From Macrotrachela quadricornifera (lineage: Eukaryota > Rotifera > Eurotatoria > Philodinida > Philodinidae): 64,000 nt of DNA. The translations under genes were made by a program, and so were the position numbers. The stretch spans positions 108,187 to 172,186 of the forward strand of contig JAJEKB010021019.1 in NCBI GenBank assembly GCA_022393335.1, read 5' to 3'. Each line of letters begins with the position of its first letter. The stretch's first letter is position 1. Below are positions 1-15,500 of the stretch, piece by piece. The notes under the pieces are model-generated. The model was not told the DNA's origin, ran no database searches, and worked only from the letters and a program-made list of their open reading frames with translations.

Positions 1-196
1 GGTCTAATGACCCTTAGAATATCCTGAAAGTTTCAGCCAAAAAGAACGTTCCTTACTCGAGATATTGAGTTTTCGAGTAAACTCGATTTTTGTGATATAT
101 CTGTGGCGAACGACTAGTTCATGGAAATTCAATATCTCGAGTAAGGAATGTTCTTTTTGGCTGAAACTTTCAGGATATTCTAAGGGTCATTAGACC
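1..196. repeat. Foldback repeat, near-perfect inverted arms
   Basis: Arms 1-71 and 126-196 are reverse complements with very few mismatches, around a 54-nt loop. The window begins exactly at the outer end, so the element may continue to the left. Confidence 0.85.
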
Positions 197-410
197 TATA
201 TATGGCTAAAATTTCAGTTCGAAATTCGTTTGTTTGATTTTTCTGCCATCCCGTTGCCATAGGTGGAAAATCTAGTAAAACCGTCATAACTTTTGGAGAA
301 AGAGGACTCAGCGCAAATCCATTTAGGCTTTTTACTAGCTCGATGTCCTCTATCGACTGGCACGTAAACGACCGAAATCGGGCGTGGACACTTGGGACGG
401 TTTCCTCGTT

Positions 411-858
411 AGTGTGAAAAAGGCTCACATTAGTCTCAGATTTGATGATTTTGTATGGTTTTTCAATAAAAATTAGACATTTTTAGCGATTTTCATCGGT
501 ATAAAACCAATGTATAATAAAATAGATATTAAATTCGAAACCAACGTTAAAAACTGTATGAAGTAACACATATCTACAAAGAAAACTTTTTCTGTCAAAA
601 GCTGGCTCGTAGAGACTAGGAGAAATTTTTTTTAAAAGCAAAGCTGTGGGAGGATTACATGTGCATTTTTGACAGAAAAAAGTTTTCTTTGTAGATATGT
701 GTGACTCCATATAGTTTTCAACGTTGATTTCGAATATGATATCTATTTTACTATACAACTTGTCTTATACCAATGAAAACCGCTAAAAATCTCTAATTTT
801 TATTGAAAAACTATGCAAGATCATAAAATCTAAGACTAATGTGAGCCCTTTTCACACT
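411..858. repeat. Foldback (MITE-like) element, about 450 bp
   Basis: Arms 411-600 and 669-858, beginning GTGTGAAAA and ending TTTTCACAC, are reverse complements with scattered mismatches. The 68-nt loop is non-coding. Confidence 0.85.
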
Positions 859-2999
859 CAAGCATACATTTTTTATTAAATTTTCTTCAGACCATTTTCT
901 AGAAGAGAAATAACTGCACAACATATGTGAAATTCAGCCGGAGACCTTATAAAATGACTGAATGACAGTCGATACACTGCAAAAATTCGACCCATTTTCA
1001 CTTGAAAACTGATTACTCATGAATAGCACCCCATAGATAACTATTGTTCAGATTATGAAAAATAATATACAAGCAAATGATTTTATTTAGCTTTTAATGC
1101 TCTATCTGTTGGTGTATTAAATGAAAACTTTTGTTCATTTGCTGTTGTCTAAAAAGTCTCAACTCTATGAAAAATGTTCGATGATATTCTTCAAATATCT
1201 TCATGAGTACTCAAAAGTAAAACTGAGCTAACTTTACATCAGCTGAACCAAATATATTAAAAATTTGAATTTGGAGGTTTTAGATAATGCTGAATAAGAT
1301 GAAAACATTAAATCGAACGACTCATTTTTATCGAGTACTTCAATCTCAGTCGTGACGCTTGATGATCTCATGGAGCCTCTTTTAAATGCTCACCTTTTGC
1401 TTTCTGATTTGAAAATTCGCATCAATAATACGCTCAACATGGCCGCTTCCTTCTGGAACCTTCAGCTTTTTACATTGTGTTTATCATGATATACTTATAT
1501 TCAAAATTCTATTATGAAAAGCACCAAATTCTGTACTAGTATTAGCATCTCATTCCAGAAGCAATGGAAAACACTGAAGCTGACTAAATTGATTACTGTC
1601 TGCGGCAAACATGAGGAAAGATGAGTGAAAGATGAGTATCTCGACAAAAATTGTAACTAGCAGCTTGGAGTTTTGATCAGTTCAAAGAGGCAGCGTCCAA
1701 AAATGATTTCTATAACATATGATATAAAATAATATCGTTATCGAACCAATTATTTTAATTGATCTTACTAGAAAATGTGGCAATACAAAGTAGTTTCAAT
1801 GACGGTTCGATTCTAATATCCATGCTAAATAGATAATTTTCGGATTTATGATTCAAAATACAATGTAAATGGTTAGTTTCTCATATCCTCAGGTGATGCA
1901 AACGAACGGATTTTTTTATTGGCCAATCTAATAGAAAATTAACATCGGTATCTGAATCAAAACTTCATTGGAGCTACGCTGTATTGTTACATTTTCTGGT
2001 AAGATTGACAAGAATGATTGGCTTTACAATGATTTCACTCTATTTAATATGATATAAGACTACGTTCGGACTCAATTACCTTCGATTGATCAAAACTTCA
2101 GAACGCTGGCTATTACATTGTCGAGATATTTGTCTTACATTCATCCATCCTTAACTCTGACGCGAATAGTAATTATTCATAGCTGATAAGTTGAGCGTAA
2201 TACCTCTACCCGCAAATCTTGATACGATGCGCCTTTTGGATTTGATTGATATTTAGGTAAGTCGTGGCATACTAAAGATTAGAGTTATATGAGGTACTGG
2301 ATCTATAGCGAATACTGAAAGCAGTGCTTATCATTAGTACATAAAGATAAAAATATAAAAAATAAATTGTCTATATATTTTACATTGTTGCATTCACAGA
2401 GACATGATTCGTATGCAGTATGTCTTTTCGAAAAGAATCTGGCAAAACGTAACCTATACGTTCAACACCTCTCATAAATTTAGTTATTGCTATGCCAAGA
2501 CTTCAGTGAAGTATCATGAAATCTACAAAACGCATCGATTCGACAGAGACATGCGCAGTCTTAGTTTTTATGCTTATCACATGAGATCAAGAAAGAATAT
2601 CTTTCATAATTTTCAAGTGCTGAAATTGCAGGCTCGACTGGCACGGTCAAGTTTCGCAATCCGTCTAGTCAGATCAATTCTAGTCCTTATGTAGAAGCAG
2701 AGCTTAGACCGTAGTTGAACTGGAAGAATAATGGAATATCATTCATAAACTAAAATCTTAAAATGGGTATGAATATCTTTTGTACTGAACATTGATGAAA
2801 ACAATTTTTTCGATCATAAAAATCAAACAGTGGTATCAATTGAAGCTTTATCTTCGATGTCGATTTTAAAATACTTGAGGAATTACTTCATCAACGCGCA
2901 TTTTTCTTTTTTCCCAAATATTCTCAAGCGTGTAATCTGAGAGTTTAGAACTAATCTGTCTTCTATAGGATCAACTAGTCAAAAATAATTAAAATATAG
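859..2999. other. Unassigned upstream region
   Basis: About 2.1 kb expected to be an intron or 5' flank of the ABCB gene. I searched it for the missing N-terminal exon and found no convincing one. A 96-residue ORF at 2404-2694 resembles nothing I know and has no conserved pattern. Confidence 0.5.
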
Positions 3000-3591
3000 T
3001 TGACTTTTTTCAACGAAATAGATATGGGCATCGCTGCATTTGTCTTGGGCTATTTGAAAGCGACATGCTTCACTTTATCGGTCGAAAGACAAATAGCTCG
3101 AATACGTATTCTTTTGTATCAAACTCTTCTTACTAAACCAATGAGCTATTTCGACACACACTCGTCAGGCCAACTCACATCTATGCTAAGCAGGTACATA
3201 TTTGTAGAAAAATGATTCTGATAAACTTTATATTTAAAAAGTAATGTTGACAAAATGGCTGATGGTATGGGCATGAAACTGGGATTCAACATAACGGCTA
3301 TGTCACATTTGATCTCGAGTATTATTATTGCCTTTATATTTGCATGGGAAATTGCATTAGTGATACTATGTCTTACACCACCGCTTTTTATCATAGGACC
3401 CATTACTGGAAAGGTATTCAAAAAATTTTGAAAAGCCAGCTTTTCTATTTCTTTCATATTTTGTAGTATATGAGTCGTTTAGCACATTCTGAACTAGTGG
3501 CATACAGCAAGACACATGGCATTGCACAAGAAGTCATTACATCTATTCGCACCGTATTTTCCTATAACGCTCAGGAAAACGAGATAAAACG
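3000..3591 (+). CDS. ABCB gene exons 1-3 (TMD1, TM2-TM4 region)
   Basis: Three exons (3000-3193, 3242-3413, 3467-3591) split by 48- and 53-bp introns. They encode the part of TMD1 holding [15 protein letters not shown] and the [10 protein letters not shown] stretch, matching the P-glycoprotein coupling-helix region, then a membrane segment and the conserved [15 protein letters not shown] helix. The first exon opens in frame right after an AG acceptor at 2998-2999, so it is not the start of the protein. Exon 3 ends in phase 2 (CG) and joins the next exon 4.7 kb away. Confidence 0.85.
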
Positions 3592-6500
3592 GTATGTACC
3601 TATGTATGCTGTAACCTATTAACGATTGTAACGTGTACTATGACAACAAACAGAGTTCGATGCCAGATAGTAATTCTACGGACCTGAAAAAGAAATGGCG
3701 GAAACATTCAAGTAGGCATACCAATTTGTTGAGAATATTTAGCTAAAAATTGCATAACTCTGCGAAAAACATTGGAGAGAACTGTTTGTTGTCATTTAAA
3801 AGCCAAATAGCATTTTCATTATTAGTATTGGGTTTTTTGAGAACATATGGATCAGTGTATCCAAATGCTTATGTTGTCTTATTTAGATCTCATGATTAGA
3901 TTAATGAGTCAATCTGTCTTTTTCAGTATCAAAAATAGTTTATCAGACTATTTAGCCTTGCAATTTATTTTCTTTATGGAGAACATTCGGGTGATGCCTT
4001 TTGTGTGCATGAATGAAAAAAATATTAATGATAATTGTCACAAATATAGTCCACTAAAATTCTCTTTCAAAACGTTTCAAACATATACCACTATATAGCT
4101 ATTTTAAACCACTTCAAAGTGGTACTACTGTACTAATTTGATTTCCGGGATTATTTTGAAATATCTGACAATACGTTTATTAACATCGAAACTTCGTATT
4201 TTTCATCCATTCTTTTCGAAACGAATTAAAATTCGAGCACTTGGATCAACTAAATACCATCTTTCAAGTTAAAATAATAAGCAAATTCGATCTGCACACA
4301 GTGAAAAATCTATCAAATAGTGATTGTGTCAACATACAATGAACTAAATGTCTATCCGGATTGCCAGATCTTTTGAAAAATAGAGACGATGTCTGGAATC
4401 TATACGCCTTTCGAACTTTTTCTGATTTGCAATTTTTCGTAATGCTTCTAAATTCTATACTTTTCTTACATTGACATTTTCTTCGTGAAATCAAATATGA
4501 TTGTAATTTGTGACTATAATAAACCGAAATAAGAATGATAAATAACTGTTCTAGCGAATAATCCTATAAACATATTGTGACTGAAACATCCTTGTGACAA
4601 TAAAGTCGAAAAATCGAAAATATGAACAATAATATCGAATTCATATCATGTAAACTATTTTTTCGTGAGATCTCTTAACCTATACCGTACATTGGTAAAT
4701 ATGTGATTTGTTTTCCCATGTCATACGAGTCAATACAAAGAAATGACGGCCTATTCTGGTTAGGAATGCAACAACGACGGCTGATCACCGTATACCAATG
4801 TGTCGATCGGAATGTATTTCAGTAGTTTTGAATTTTATCAAATTTCATAAAATATTGCTATTATTGGAAAATAGTTTATTGTTGATGAAAACATCAAACT
4901 CACAAATATCAAAGAGATACTTAGGAGCATGGAATTTTAGCCTAAGGAATTTTTCATCTAGACTTTCTGTCCGTCCCGAAATTTCTTTAGAAATGTCGGC
5001 CTGCACATTAAATATTACACGTTTTTCGACTTATGATCAATTTGACCAACAAAAACTCGAATAAAATATCGTTATCCCATGAGTGTGATACATTTCATAG
5101 CGCTAAGCAAAAAAACACACTGCTCAGTTAGATGATATAGTGCCAAGCAAAACAACATATTGCTCAGCTGGATGACCTAGTACCAACTGACATAGCATAG
5201 CACTCAATAGAACGATATGAAATCATAACTGAGTAGTGCTAACATGCTTACTGTACTATATTTCAAGGACACCATTATGGATCAAAAAGCAAACAGCAAT
5301 CTATACACTTCTCCCTAGACTGAAGATCTAGAATCTGTCAGAGGGTAAATCAATCATTTGTCCATATGTCTGCAATATGTTTTTTTTTACTACAGACAGT
5401 CTGTTGTTTAAGCGCCAAGACTTTTATTTCATTATATAAAAAAATTCTCTTCTCATTCATGTGTTTTTCTGCTTTTGGTCCTTCATTTTGAAACCTGAAT
5501 ACATCTTGAATGTGGAATGTTTTATAGGTATTAAATACGTATCAATACATTGAGATGGCATTTTTTTCTTATTCAAAATAATGCGTTAAGATCTTCATTA
5601 TTTCACAGGATAGACTACATAGGTGCATGTGATCCTCGCATGAATCGAACTAGAAGATGTATGACTGATGGTGTACTCTTTCTAGTATTAGGTACATTTT
5701 TGAGTTACTCTATATTATGAATGAATGTTTCAGAACTGCAGATTCTTGCCCTATGAGTACAATGCGGGAAATGGATATCCAAATATCATTTTCCGCTCGA
5801 CATGTCATATGAGAAAATATATTGAGATCGCAAAACCATAGTTTATTAAAGTTACATAGAAGACGAAAAGGCAAAAGTGAGGACTCGGGAGTGACTCTCC
5901 GAAGGAGTGCCTAACTAGGGAACACCACGAATTGATAAATCGCTTTTTAAATTTTAATGTTACCAATTTGTACAGATTATTGAATTATTGACTAATACAA
6001 TAATCATTCGGATCATTAACGCGTTGTTGGTCCGAATGATTATTATATTAGTTAATAACTCAACAAGCTGTACAAATTGGTAGCATTAAAATTTAAAAAG
6101 GGACTTGTTAATTCGTGGTGTTCCTTCGCAAGACTGGATCGGGGATAATTACCATGCTTTATACAGCTTCGTATTTTTGTAGAAAGTTGTGACAGGTACC
6201 CATGTAAAAAAGTTAGGGAAAAAATCAGATTAAAATCGATGGAAAAATGATTAAAAATCGATTGAAATCATACGTTTTTAATCGATTTTTCATCAATTTT
6301 CAATCGATTTTTAATCAAATAATCTAAAAAACTGGATTTCCACTGATTATTTTATCTATTTTCGATTATAATCGGTTTTTTTTACCAACTTCTAATCGAT
6401 TATAATCGAAAATAGGTGAAATAATCAATGAAAACCCAGCTATTTAGATTATCTGATTGAAAATCGATTGAAAACCGGTGAAAAATCGATTAAAAGCGTA

Positions 6501-9500
6501 TGATTTCCATCGATTTTTAATCATTTTTCAATCGATTTTCATCAAAAAACATTTGATTTTTCTGTTAAATTTTTTTACATGGGTACGACCCATGTCGCTT
6601 ATTTTTCATCGAAACCGTCGGTTACCGGCGGTTCATTAAAAAACCGTCGGTTAGGACCGGTTTCTCTTTTTTTGTCACTTTTTTATCGAGTTTTCTATCA
6701 GATTAGTACTATCTGTCATGAGAACGTTGATTTTTACCTAAAAAAGTCGTTTATAACATGTTACAACATATTCTATAAGAATGTGCTGCAGTTGTCATTA
6801 TAGGTTAATAGCCTGACGAATGATTATTTTTTATGGCGCCATCTTTAATAAATATTTAAACTCGTAAACTAAGCGAAAATAGCTGATGTGGCTCGCACCA
6901 GCGGATTCAGCACGCTCATAAATATAAGAAGGCGTGATTTCGACTCAAATCTGACAATTTTCTAAGATTAAAAAATATTTGTTGAGTTAAAAATGAAAAA
7001 ATATTGAGTAAGAAAACCGGAACAAATCGCGGTTAACTCCGATTAACCGGACGGTTAACCGCCCAGTTAACCGGATGGTGAACCGCGGTTAACCGACGGT
7101 TTTCGACCGGTTTTAGCGACATGGGAGTATTCACATAATTAAGAGTATGAACAAATGTTGCAATAAGTTTTGCATCAAATCTAATACATCCTCTGAAGTT
7201 AACAACGAGCTTGTGGTAGAAGTCAAGATTGGGCAAAAAATCAATCTAGTGAACCATGTGAATCCAATATTAGAAATAACAATTGCTGGTTATTTTCAAT
7301 GAGAACAAAATTTTTTTTCTGATAGTATGTAGTGTATTGTTGTTTGGAAAAAGAATTGGAAAATTGAGACGAAACTCATTTATCAGGTGCGATGTACTTT
7401 CTTAAAGTAGGACAAGCGAATTCCATATATGAAGAATGTTTTCAAAGATCGATCTATACAGATGAATATCTTCATCAACTCGAACGCGAACAAAAGTTTG
7501 ATATCAACCAGCTTCCAGAAGAATACCAAGTCACAATCTGAATTTTTAGTTAAAGTCGTATTCGAAAAGAGAACAGTATTCATATGAATATAGATCTTAT
7601 TAATGTTCAATCTAGGGAAGAGTGAATCTGAGGTTGATGAAAGCTACTTGTGGAAATTCTCGTATTATATTAATTGGTTATCAAATAAGTGATCTTATTA
7701 CTGAACAGCTATTTTATTTCAACATAAAATCAGGACATTTTTCTCAGTAGAGTAACGTATGTACTTCTATCAAGCCTCCGAAAATATTGCCAAACTGCAT
7801 GCATAATTGATTCATGTATTTAAATTGATTTAAGACTATACTTTTCTTTTCGTTATTGATTTGTTTTGTTAATACAGTATCAGTTCTTTGTTGTTGTATG
7901 AAACATCATACTTATTGTTCCATAACTGTGTTATTTATGATATTATACCGATTTGATCTACTCCCCTAATATAGAAAATGTTCGATAGCTCTTTTTCTCC
8001 CTATTCTCAATCACCTTAACTATTATATTCCTTCTTGGTCCTATAAAATACCGAAGTTCACTGGAAAACAAGAAGTTGAGAGTGATATATTGAAGTAAAA
8101 ATGACGTTTAATTTTACCATCAATGTAAAAAAAAAGTTAAAAGTTGAAAATTTGGAACATCCACTTTCTCTCTGACGTATAGACTACATAAATAGTCTAT
8201 TAGGAGATCGAAATAATAAAAGGATCATGAACATACTTAGCCTAATACTGACAAGCTTGGCTTTGTAGGATTCATCGTTATGATTGCCTAACGTAATTTG
8301 AGACCCAATGTCTTACTTTTGCTGTTTATGTTTAGTTACGCTGAGACTTTAGCAGCTGTCCGTAGTTTCGCTCGAAAGAAAGTACGAGTCGGTGGACTTC
8401 AACTTGGTTTGAATAATCTAGTGACGCATATCATTTTTGGTGTTGCTGTAATCTTGGCTGGTGCGTTAGTTAATGATCGGCGGGCTACAATTAAACAAGT
8501 CATAACGGTAAGTAATTTCTAAGCGGTATCGTTGCATGGTATGTTTGTCATTTTTTTCCAACAAATAGGCCTTTTTCACAGCAAGCCGTGCTGCTTCCTA
8601 TGTACTCTTGCTTTTACCTCAACTCGATGTCATCAATGATGCGAGAGGTGCCGCCCAACGTCTCTGGGAGTTTCTTGACGAATCTAAAACAAAACCGAAT
8701 ATGGAAGGAAAGGTGTCGGCTTCGTTGGCAAATGGGCTCGCGTTCGACAATGTATTTTTTGCTTATCCTACGCGCCCTGATATATTAGTTCTTAATGGAT
8801 TAAGCTTCCATATGAATCATGGTGAAACGGTGGCCATAGTCGGTAATTCAGGATCAGGTAAAAACTAACAAATAATTATATTTGAAAACGACTTTCGCGC
8901 TTATCAATGAAAGTGGCTCAAAAATGATAGAATAACTTTTTTTTTTAAACTTTCACTTTATACATCAATATTTTGAAATCGCGCTTCTTCTTGTTTTCAG
9001 CGGTAGAAGGGCTTAGAAATTCCACAGAAAATGCTGTACGTGATTTTTCGGTGAAAGTGAAGTAATAAATGCTAAATTTATTGACTTTCTACTGAATTTT
9101 ATTGACAGGAAGTATTTTCACTCAGATTTCGTTTGTAGATGATGACAAAAAGCTGAGGCAGAAACTGCAGACTTTAGATGCGCCGAATCAGCTTGAGCTC
9201 ACTTAGCTGCACTTAACTAAAAGACTTATAGAATCAACAAGTAGGGTTGTAACACTTTGCAGCAGTTCCTAAGGACTGATCGAGCTAATGAGTCAATCAA
9301 TGAATCATTTATTCATAAATATTCGTAACTACTCATTGAGCTTCAGTGAATGGTGATTAATGAGTAGTTTGAGTGAGTGATTATCAATAGGAATATTGGC
9401 TTGAAACTAGTGTTAAAAAGTACTAACATCGATTTACAATTAAAAATATAATATACTTCTTTGGTATTAGTATTGAATTAGTATTAGCTAGAAACATATG

Positions 9501-12500
9501 GGGCAATCCTGAATTTCGAAAAATCCCTTTTTTGTCTGTCCCGTGTGACAATCAGGATTGTCCCAAAAATATTTCGAGACGAGACAGTAGAAATCGGGAC
9601 TATTCGAAAAAGGTAATGTCCCGAATTTCTCAAATTAACATCAGAGCGTATTGTGTGTTTGAGGGTTCTTATTTGTTAAAAAATATTTTAATATTTACAT
9701 AAATAACAGTATAGAACAACTCAGAAAAAACCATTAGCCGATACCTTCGATGTTGTTTATTATCATTTCTTTGCATCAATTATTTCACTATCATTTTAAA
9801 TAAGAAATATCATCACGTTTAATTAGTATATTCTACGCATCAATCAGTGTGTACAAGGGGAATGGTTTACTTAAGCTGAAGTTTTATTCGAAATTAAGAT
9901 CTTTTTTCTTTAGGCTTTGGCTATAAACAAATCAATTTTCATTGATATCCTAAGCTTCCATTTGAAATTAGCAGATTATTAGTTTCTTCTGCACTTAAAT
10001 ATGCTCTTAGGTCAGCATATTGGGCTACTAAGCATGTAGATTAAAAGATAGCTGGTTTGCCTAATAACTATCTATATGAATACAAGTTGTCTATTAGTAG
10101 TATAGACAAGATATTCTTTCGATAAATGAAACTAATGAGATTTTACGGAACAATTTGAAGATAATGGGGACAAGATATTCCAGATAGAGATACAAAAAAG
10201 TTTGTCCTGCAGGTCTTCAAATAAAATAATATCAAAGTAAACAAAATAGATACTTTTTAAGCTCATGATCTGATGATTCTGATGATATATACCACTTTCT
10301 TTCATCTCTTGTTAGAAATAACAAAAAAAGACTTACAATAATCCTTACAAATTCATCCTGTGAAGTATATTGAGTCTATATATCTTGGATAGGCTTTTTC
10401 CATTCGATTTACCTTAAATCGAATCAAATAACATTTTTCTACTCAATATTTAATGTTAAATCAGAATAAAATGTTTTTGCAACACTGGAGAAGCTAATGT
10501 AATGAGAAAATAACAATATCTGTAAAGTGCACTAATAATTAGTAATCGCAAAAATGATACTTTCCGTCATTGCAAATGTTTACGCAGTTCGTAGTCGAAT
10601 AATGTCACATCACTATAGGAACCATATATTCACTACGTACTAATGTAGTATTATAAAATCTTATCTAAACGAATCAGAATGAAATTTATCCGTTTTGGAC
10701 ATTAGATATACCTTATTTCACGATATAACTATGGAATAATTTCATAAAAATGATTTTATTTAAGTTTTCTTCAAATTCATTTGTAAGTTATCTCTTTTCA
10801 GAAACACCTACAATGGAGATGTTTCAAGTGATAAGCGAAAAACCTAGATTTATTTACATCAAATGAAAGCTCTCATTGCCAAACTAAGAAGGTTAAAATA
10901 TTAGCGGCCCTTGGCTTGCCTAGAGAGAGATATTCTAATTTTAAGGTATGTGCAATAAGGGTATATAAATGAATCAGAGAAGGTTTTCTTCACTATTCTA
11001 AGGACACAACATAATGTTGTTCGGATCGATTACGGGATTTGTAGGATCTTTCTTTCATATGGTCCGAACAACACCATGCTTTATCCTTATAATAGTAGAG
11101 TGAATTTTTCTTGTAGCTCATGGAAACGGCTTTTTCTATCAACCATTAGAAAATTTAACTCTACTATTATAAGGACAAATATAGTGTTGTACGGGCCAAT
11201 TTTAGGTTACCAAGGATGCTCTTTCATATAGCCTGAATAACCTTATATTTTGTCTTTATAATAGTAGAGTTAAATTTTCTAATGGTTGATAGAAAAAGTC
11301 GTTTCCATGAGCTACAAGAAAAATTCACTCTACTATTATAAGGATAAAGCATGGTGTTGTTCGGACCATATGAAAGAAAGATCCTACAAATCCCGTAATC
11401 GATCCGAACAACATTATGTTGTGTCCTTAGAATAGTGAAGAAAACCTTCTCTGATTCATTCATATACCCTTATTGCACATACCTTAAAATTAGAATATCT
11501 CTCTCTAGGCAAGCCAAGGGCCGCTAATATTTTAACCTTCTTAGTTTGGCAATGAGAGCTTTCATTTGATGTAAATAAATCTAGGTTTTTCGCTTATCAT
11601 TTGAAACATCTCCATTGTTAGAATACGCAATATCATCATGCTTATTAAATGTTCTGCTTGTTTTGGCATAAGATAATATCACATTATCATATTTACATGT
11701 TTTAGGTAAGAGTACCTGTGTTCAACTGCTGTTGCGTTTTTATGATCCAATAAGCGGTTCCATTAAAGTCAATGATGGTCCTCAAATCGACGAAATCGAT
11801 ATTGAGAATTATCGCCAACAGATTGCCATTGTTAGTCAAGAGCCTGTGAGAGTCTATTGCATATCATGTTATTGACATATGAAGATATATGTATATCTTT
11901 TAGATACTTTTCGCTACAACTATCCGCGAAAACATTCAATATGGTAATGATCTTGCTACATTCGCCGACATCCAAAATGCAGCTCAACAAGCTAATGCAC
12001 ATGACTTCATTATGTCTCTTCCACAAGTATGTACAAGACTAAGAAGTAACCATCTGAAGGAGAGCAAGGCGTAAGTGACGCATAATACAAAACCGTGACG
12101 TTTTCTTCTGAATGAAGGGAAGCGAGCTGTAGTTCATTATTGCACAAATCAACGAAAGCTATTAAATAAGAAAGATAACTTGTGAATGGACTGTTGGAGA
12201 TGACTAATTGCTCTTAAGATTATATTTTACCAGTTCTTTCATGTAGACTTGCGTTGTTAATTTTCTTCGTAATGAAACATAATTATGCTGAAATTCTACA
12301 TAGAAGATTGTGCTTAAGAATAGATATAGCGTTCTGTTGGTTGTACATTTTTACTAATAATCTGCTTTTTTGGATTCTGAATTTTATCGATACCAATTCT
12401 GGCCTTCATAAAAAATTAGGAAAATTGTAAGAACGATTGAATGACAGTTTCAAAAGCCATCTCTATTGAACTTATGAGACACTATCCCTATCACTACTCG

Positions 12501-15500
12501 TCACAACAAATATGGTGCTTGTATAAACATTATTCATACAAAATTTGAAATTATATTATAAATTTTGTAAAGTATAGACGAGTGCTGTCGAGCTAAAGAT
12601 TGTTCTTCTATCAATAGTGTCCATTGTTCAATATAGACTACAAAATCTAGAATGGAAATTAAATACCAATTATTGAGTAACGATTATTGACGAGCATGCT
12701 AACAACCGCATCAAGCCTAAATCGTCGCTGTAGGCATATAGGATCAAAATCGATTGCTACGACCTAGCACGATATATAGAATGGTGCAGCTTCAAATAAT
12801 CTAGAAAATAGCCTCTGAAGAAAATAATACCTAGAAGCAGACTTTTGTAGCTCGAACTAATAGCACATCATGTACTTTGTAAAATTAATTAGGAAGCACT
12901 TTTTGTCAAAGTTTCAGTTGATCCCAAACCTTTTATGAAAACAATTGAAGTTCAATAAGTAGAAAAATTTTCAGAAAATTGAATTTTCTGAAACTTGATG
13001 AATCCTACAACTCTTACAAAGGAATATCATAAAAATTAAACGTCTCCAATAGTGTCATTAAGTTGAAAATGCAATTCAGCATCATCGAATGAAGTACAAT
13101 CTAAAAAAAATAGGAGCTTTACCGAACCCCTAAAAAAGGTTCGGCAGATGTGAAAAAGATTGGAAATATGTCGAGAGTTTAAAAAAACGAATAAAAAAAT
13201 CTACAATACCGTTAAAGGATCTTCCCTTGAATACACAGGAAGATCCTTTTTGTCTCGAAACCTTTTTAAGTTTCGTAGAGCAAAAAAATGGATTTGTAAG
13301 CATATACAAAACTTTCAAAGTTTCGTATTAAATATGATGGTTTTATGAAAAAACCAGTACGAAACCATAAGGTTAAATACGAAACTTTGAAAGTTTTGTA
13401 TATACCTACAAATCCATTTTTTGGCTCTACGAAACTTAAAAAGGTTTCGAGACAAAAAGGATCTTTCTGTGTATCCAGGGGAAGATTCTTTAAAAGTTTT
13501 TGTAGATTTTTTTATTCGTTTTTTCAAACTTTCAACATATTTCCAATCTTTTTCACATTTGTCGAACCTTTTTTGGGGGTTCAGTAAAGCTCTTATTTTG
13601 TGAAACACGATCTGAAAGAGAGTGTTGAAGTATTTAGGGGTAGAAATTTGGACCCCCCCCCCACAGACCGTGACCGACAGGCAAAATCAGTGTCACAGAC
13701 CGTGACTGACAGACAAAATCAGTGTCACAGACCGTGACCGACAGTCAAAAGTAGCGTCACAGTCTGTCGCCGACAGCGAAAACAGTTATATCGTGTTTCA
13801 CATTTTAATCCCGTAGGGATTGCGCTGAAAGCTTTTTTTAGAGTGTATGAGAAAAAATATATAAGACACGATTGATTGATAAGCAAAATATTGAACAATA
13901 ATAATGCTTAAAGTTGAAAATTAAGCAATAAAATATGGTAAATAGAAGTCTCGAAAAATAAAATACAGATAAGTAAAAATGTTAAATAGGAAAGATGCGA
14001 AATGGTTAAAAGAATGATAGATGAAAATAAAATAAACTATTATTTTGGTTATAAGTAATTAATTTAGTATATTTATTTTATTTGCAGAATTGATATCTGC
14101 CATAAAAAAAATTTGAAGAAGAGTCGAGATGAGTTATGAAGAAAAATTTGAATTGAGAACTGAACCAACACCGCACAAATTTTGTCTCCATCTGTTATAC
14201 CATTGAGATATAATCAGTTTAAGAGAAAATGTTATATATTGACTCGATGAATATTGTTGCACTCGTAAAGACTATTAGTAAAAAGTTTTATTTATTTTTT
14301 GTGTACGTGTATTTCTTGAGTAAAGTAATAACGTAAAATTTCGTTTTTAAAACAAGCTCCTTCAGACATAAAACTATTGAATCAACATGCATTGATATGT
14401 AGACATACAGTTGAACAGGACAAATTATACATATATATGAAGTTGACTGAGTATCTCTTTAGTCATATATCTCAGAGTGATGCGGAAAACAAAATCAAAG
14501 AGTGGTTTAATTATTGTGACAAAAGGTTGAGTTTTCATGAAGTTATAGTGACGACAAAATTTAAAATGTCGCTCTACAGTTTGTGTGAACATAAGGTTTC
14601 TTTATCTTTTTTTGCGTGAAGTCTTCTATTAATCAATTTTATGAGACAAATCTATTTTTCTTGTCAAAGTATTTTCCCCTTTTTCCTCTTTTATATCAAT
14701 CAAATTTATTCAAATGAAATTTATTTGAATGAATTAGTGAATAATTTTAATTTCACTCTATACAGAACATGACAAGTGCATTAATCTTGTTCTTAACAAT
14801 TTTTCATTCGTAAAATTTTTTCTTAAGTTAAAACCAACAACATTCTGAAAGCACTTGACAAGTTCTACAACTTAAGCTAGAAAGATAATTTTATAACACT
14901 CGTGGTATAATTTAAAAAAAACTTCGTTTTAGGTCATAAAGTGACGTTAGAAACTAGGTATTTGTCATCGTTGCTCTGATATCTCGAAAACTATAACAGC
15001 TGAAAACTTGATTTTTTCAGAAATGTATGATCATCTATAAACTAATTGAACAAAAAAAAATATTACGAAAATTGATTCAGCCTAATTGGACTTATAAGCA
15101 TATTTCTTGTCAGAACTCAATCGTACAATGGGCGCGCTCATCACTCGAAGTTATATTTATCATGTAAATATACAGGTTTCGATATTTATATTGTTAGATT
15201 TATTTTCTCTATTTTTTCAATATGAGTTCGAAAATTTACAAATTTATTTTCCTTTTACTAAGCAGGTAAGTTCCAATAGACCACAACTATGAGTGAGGAG
15301 CACTGCCGAGAAAGTTCATGCTTTCGTGCTAGTTGTATGACAATATCCTTTCGAAGACAGACATTTTTTGCGTTCTATAGTGAAATGATTTTTCTTCAAT
15401 AATGACTCTATTATATTTTTGACTAGTATTAATAATCAACCATTCTCCTTAATTAATTTTGTCCACACTGTCAGGCATTTCGAAGTGATTTTTCCTTTTA

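Noticed and set aside
13130..13608. Overlapping ORFs on both strands with similar Lys/Phe-rich sequences
   Set aside because: They mirror each other because the DNA is a palindrome; no coding signature.
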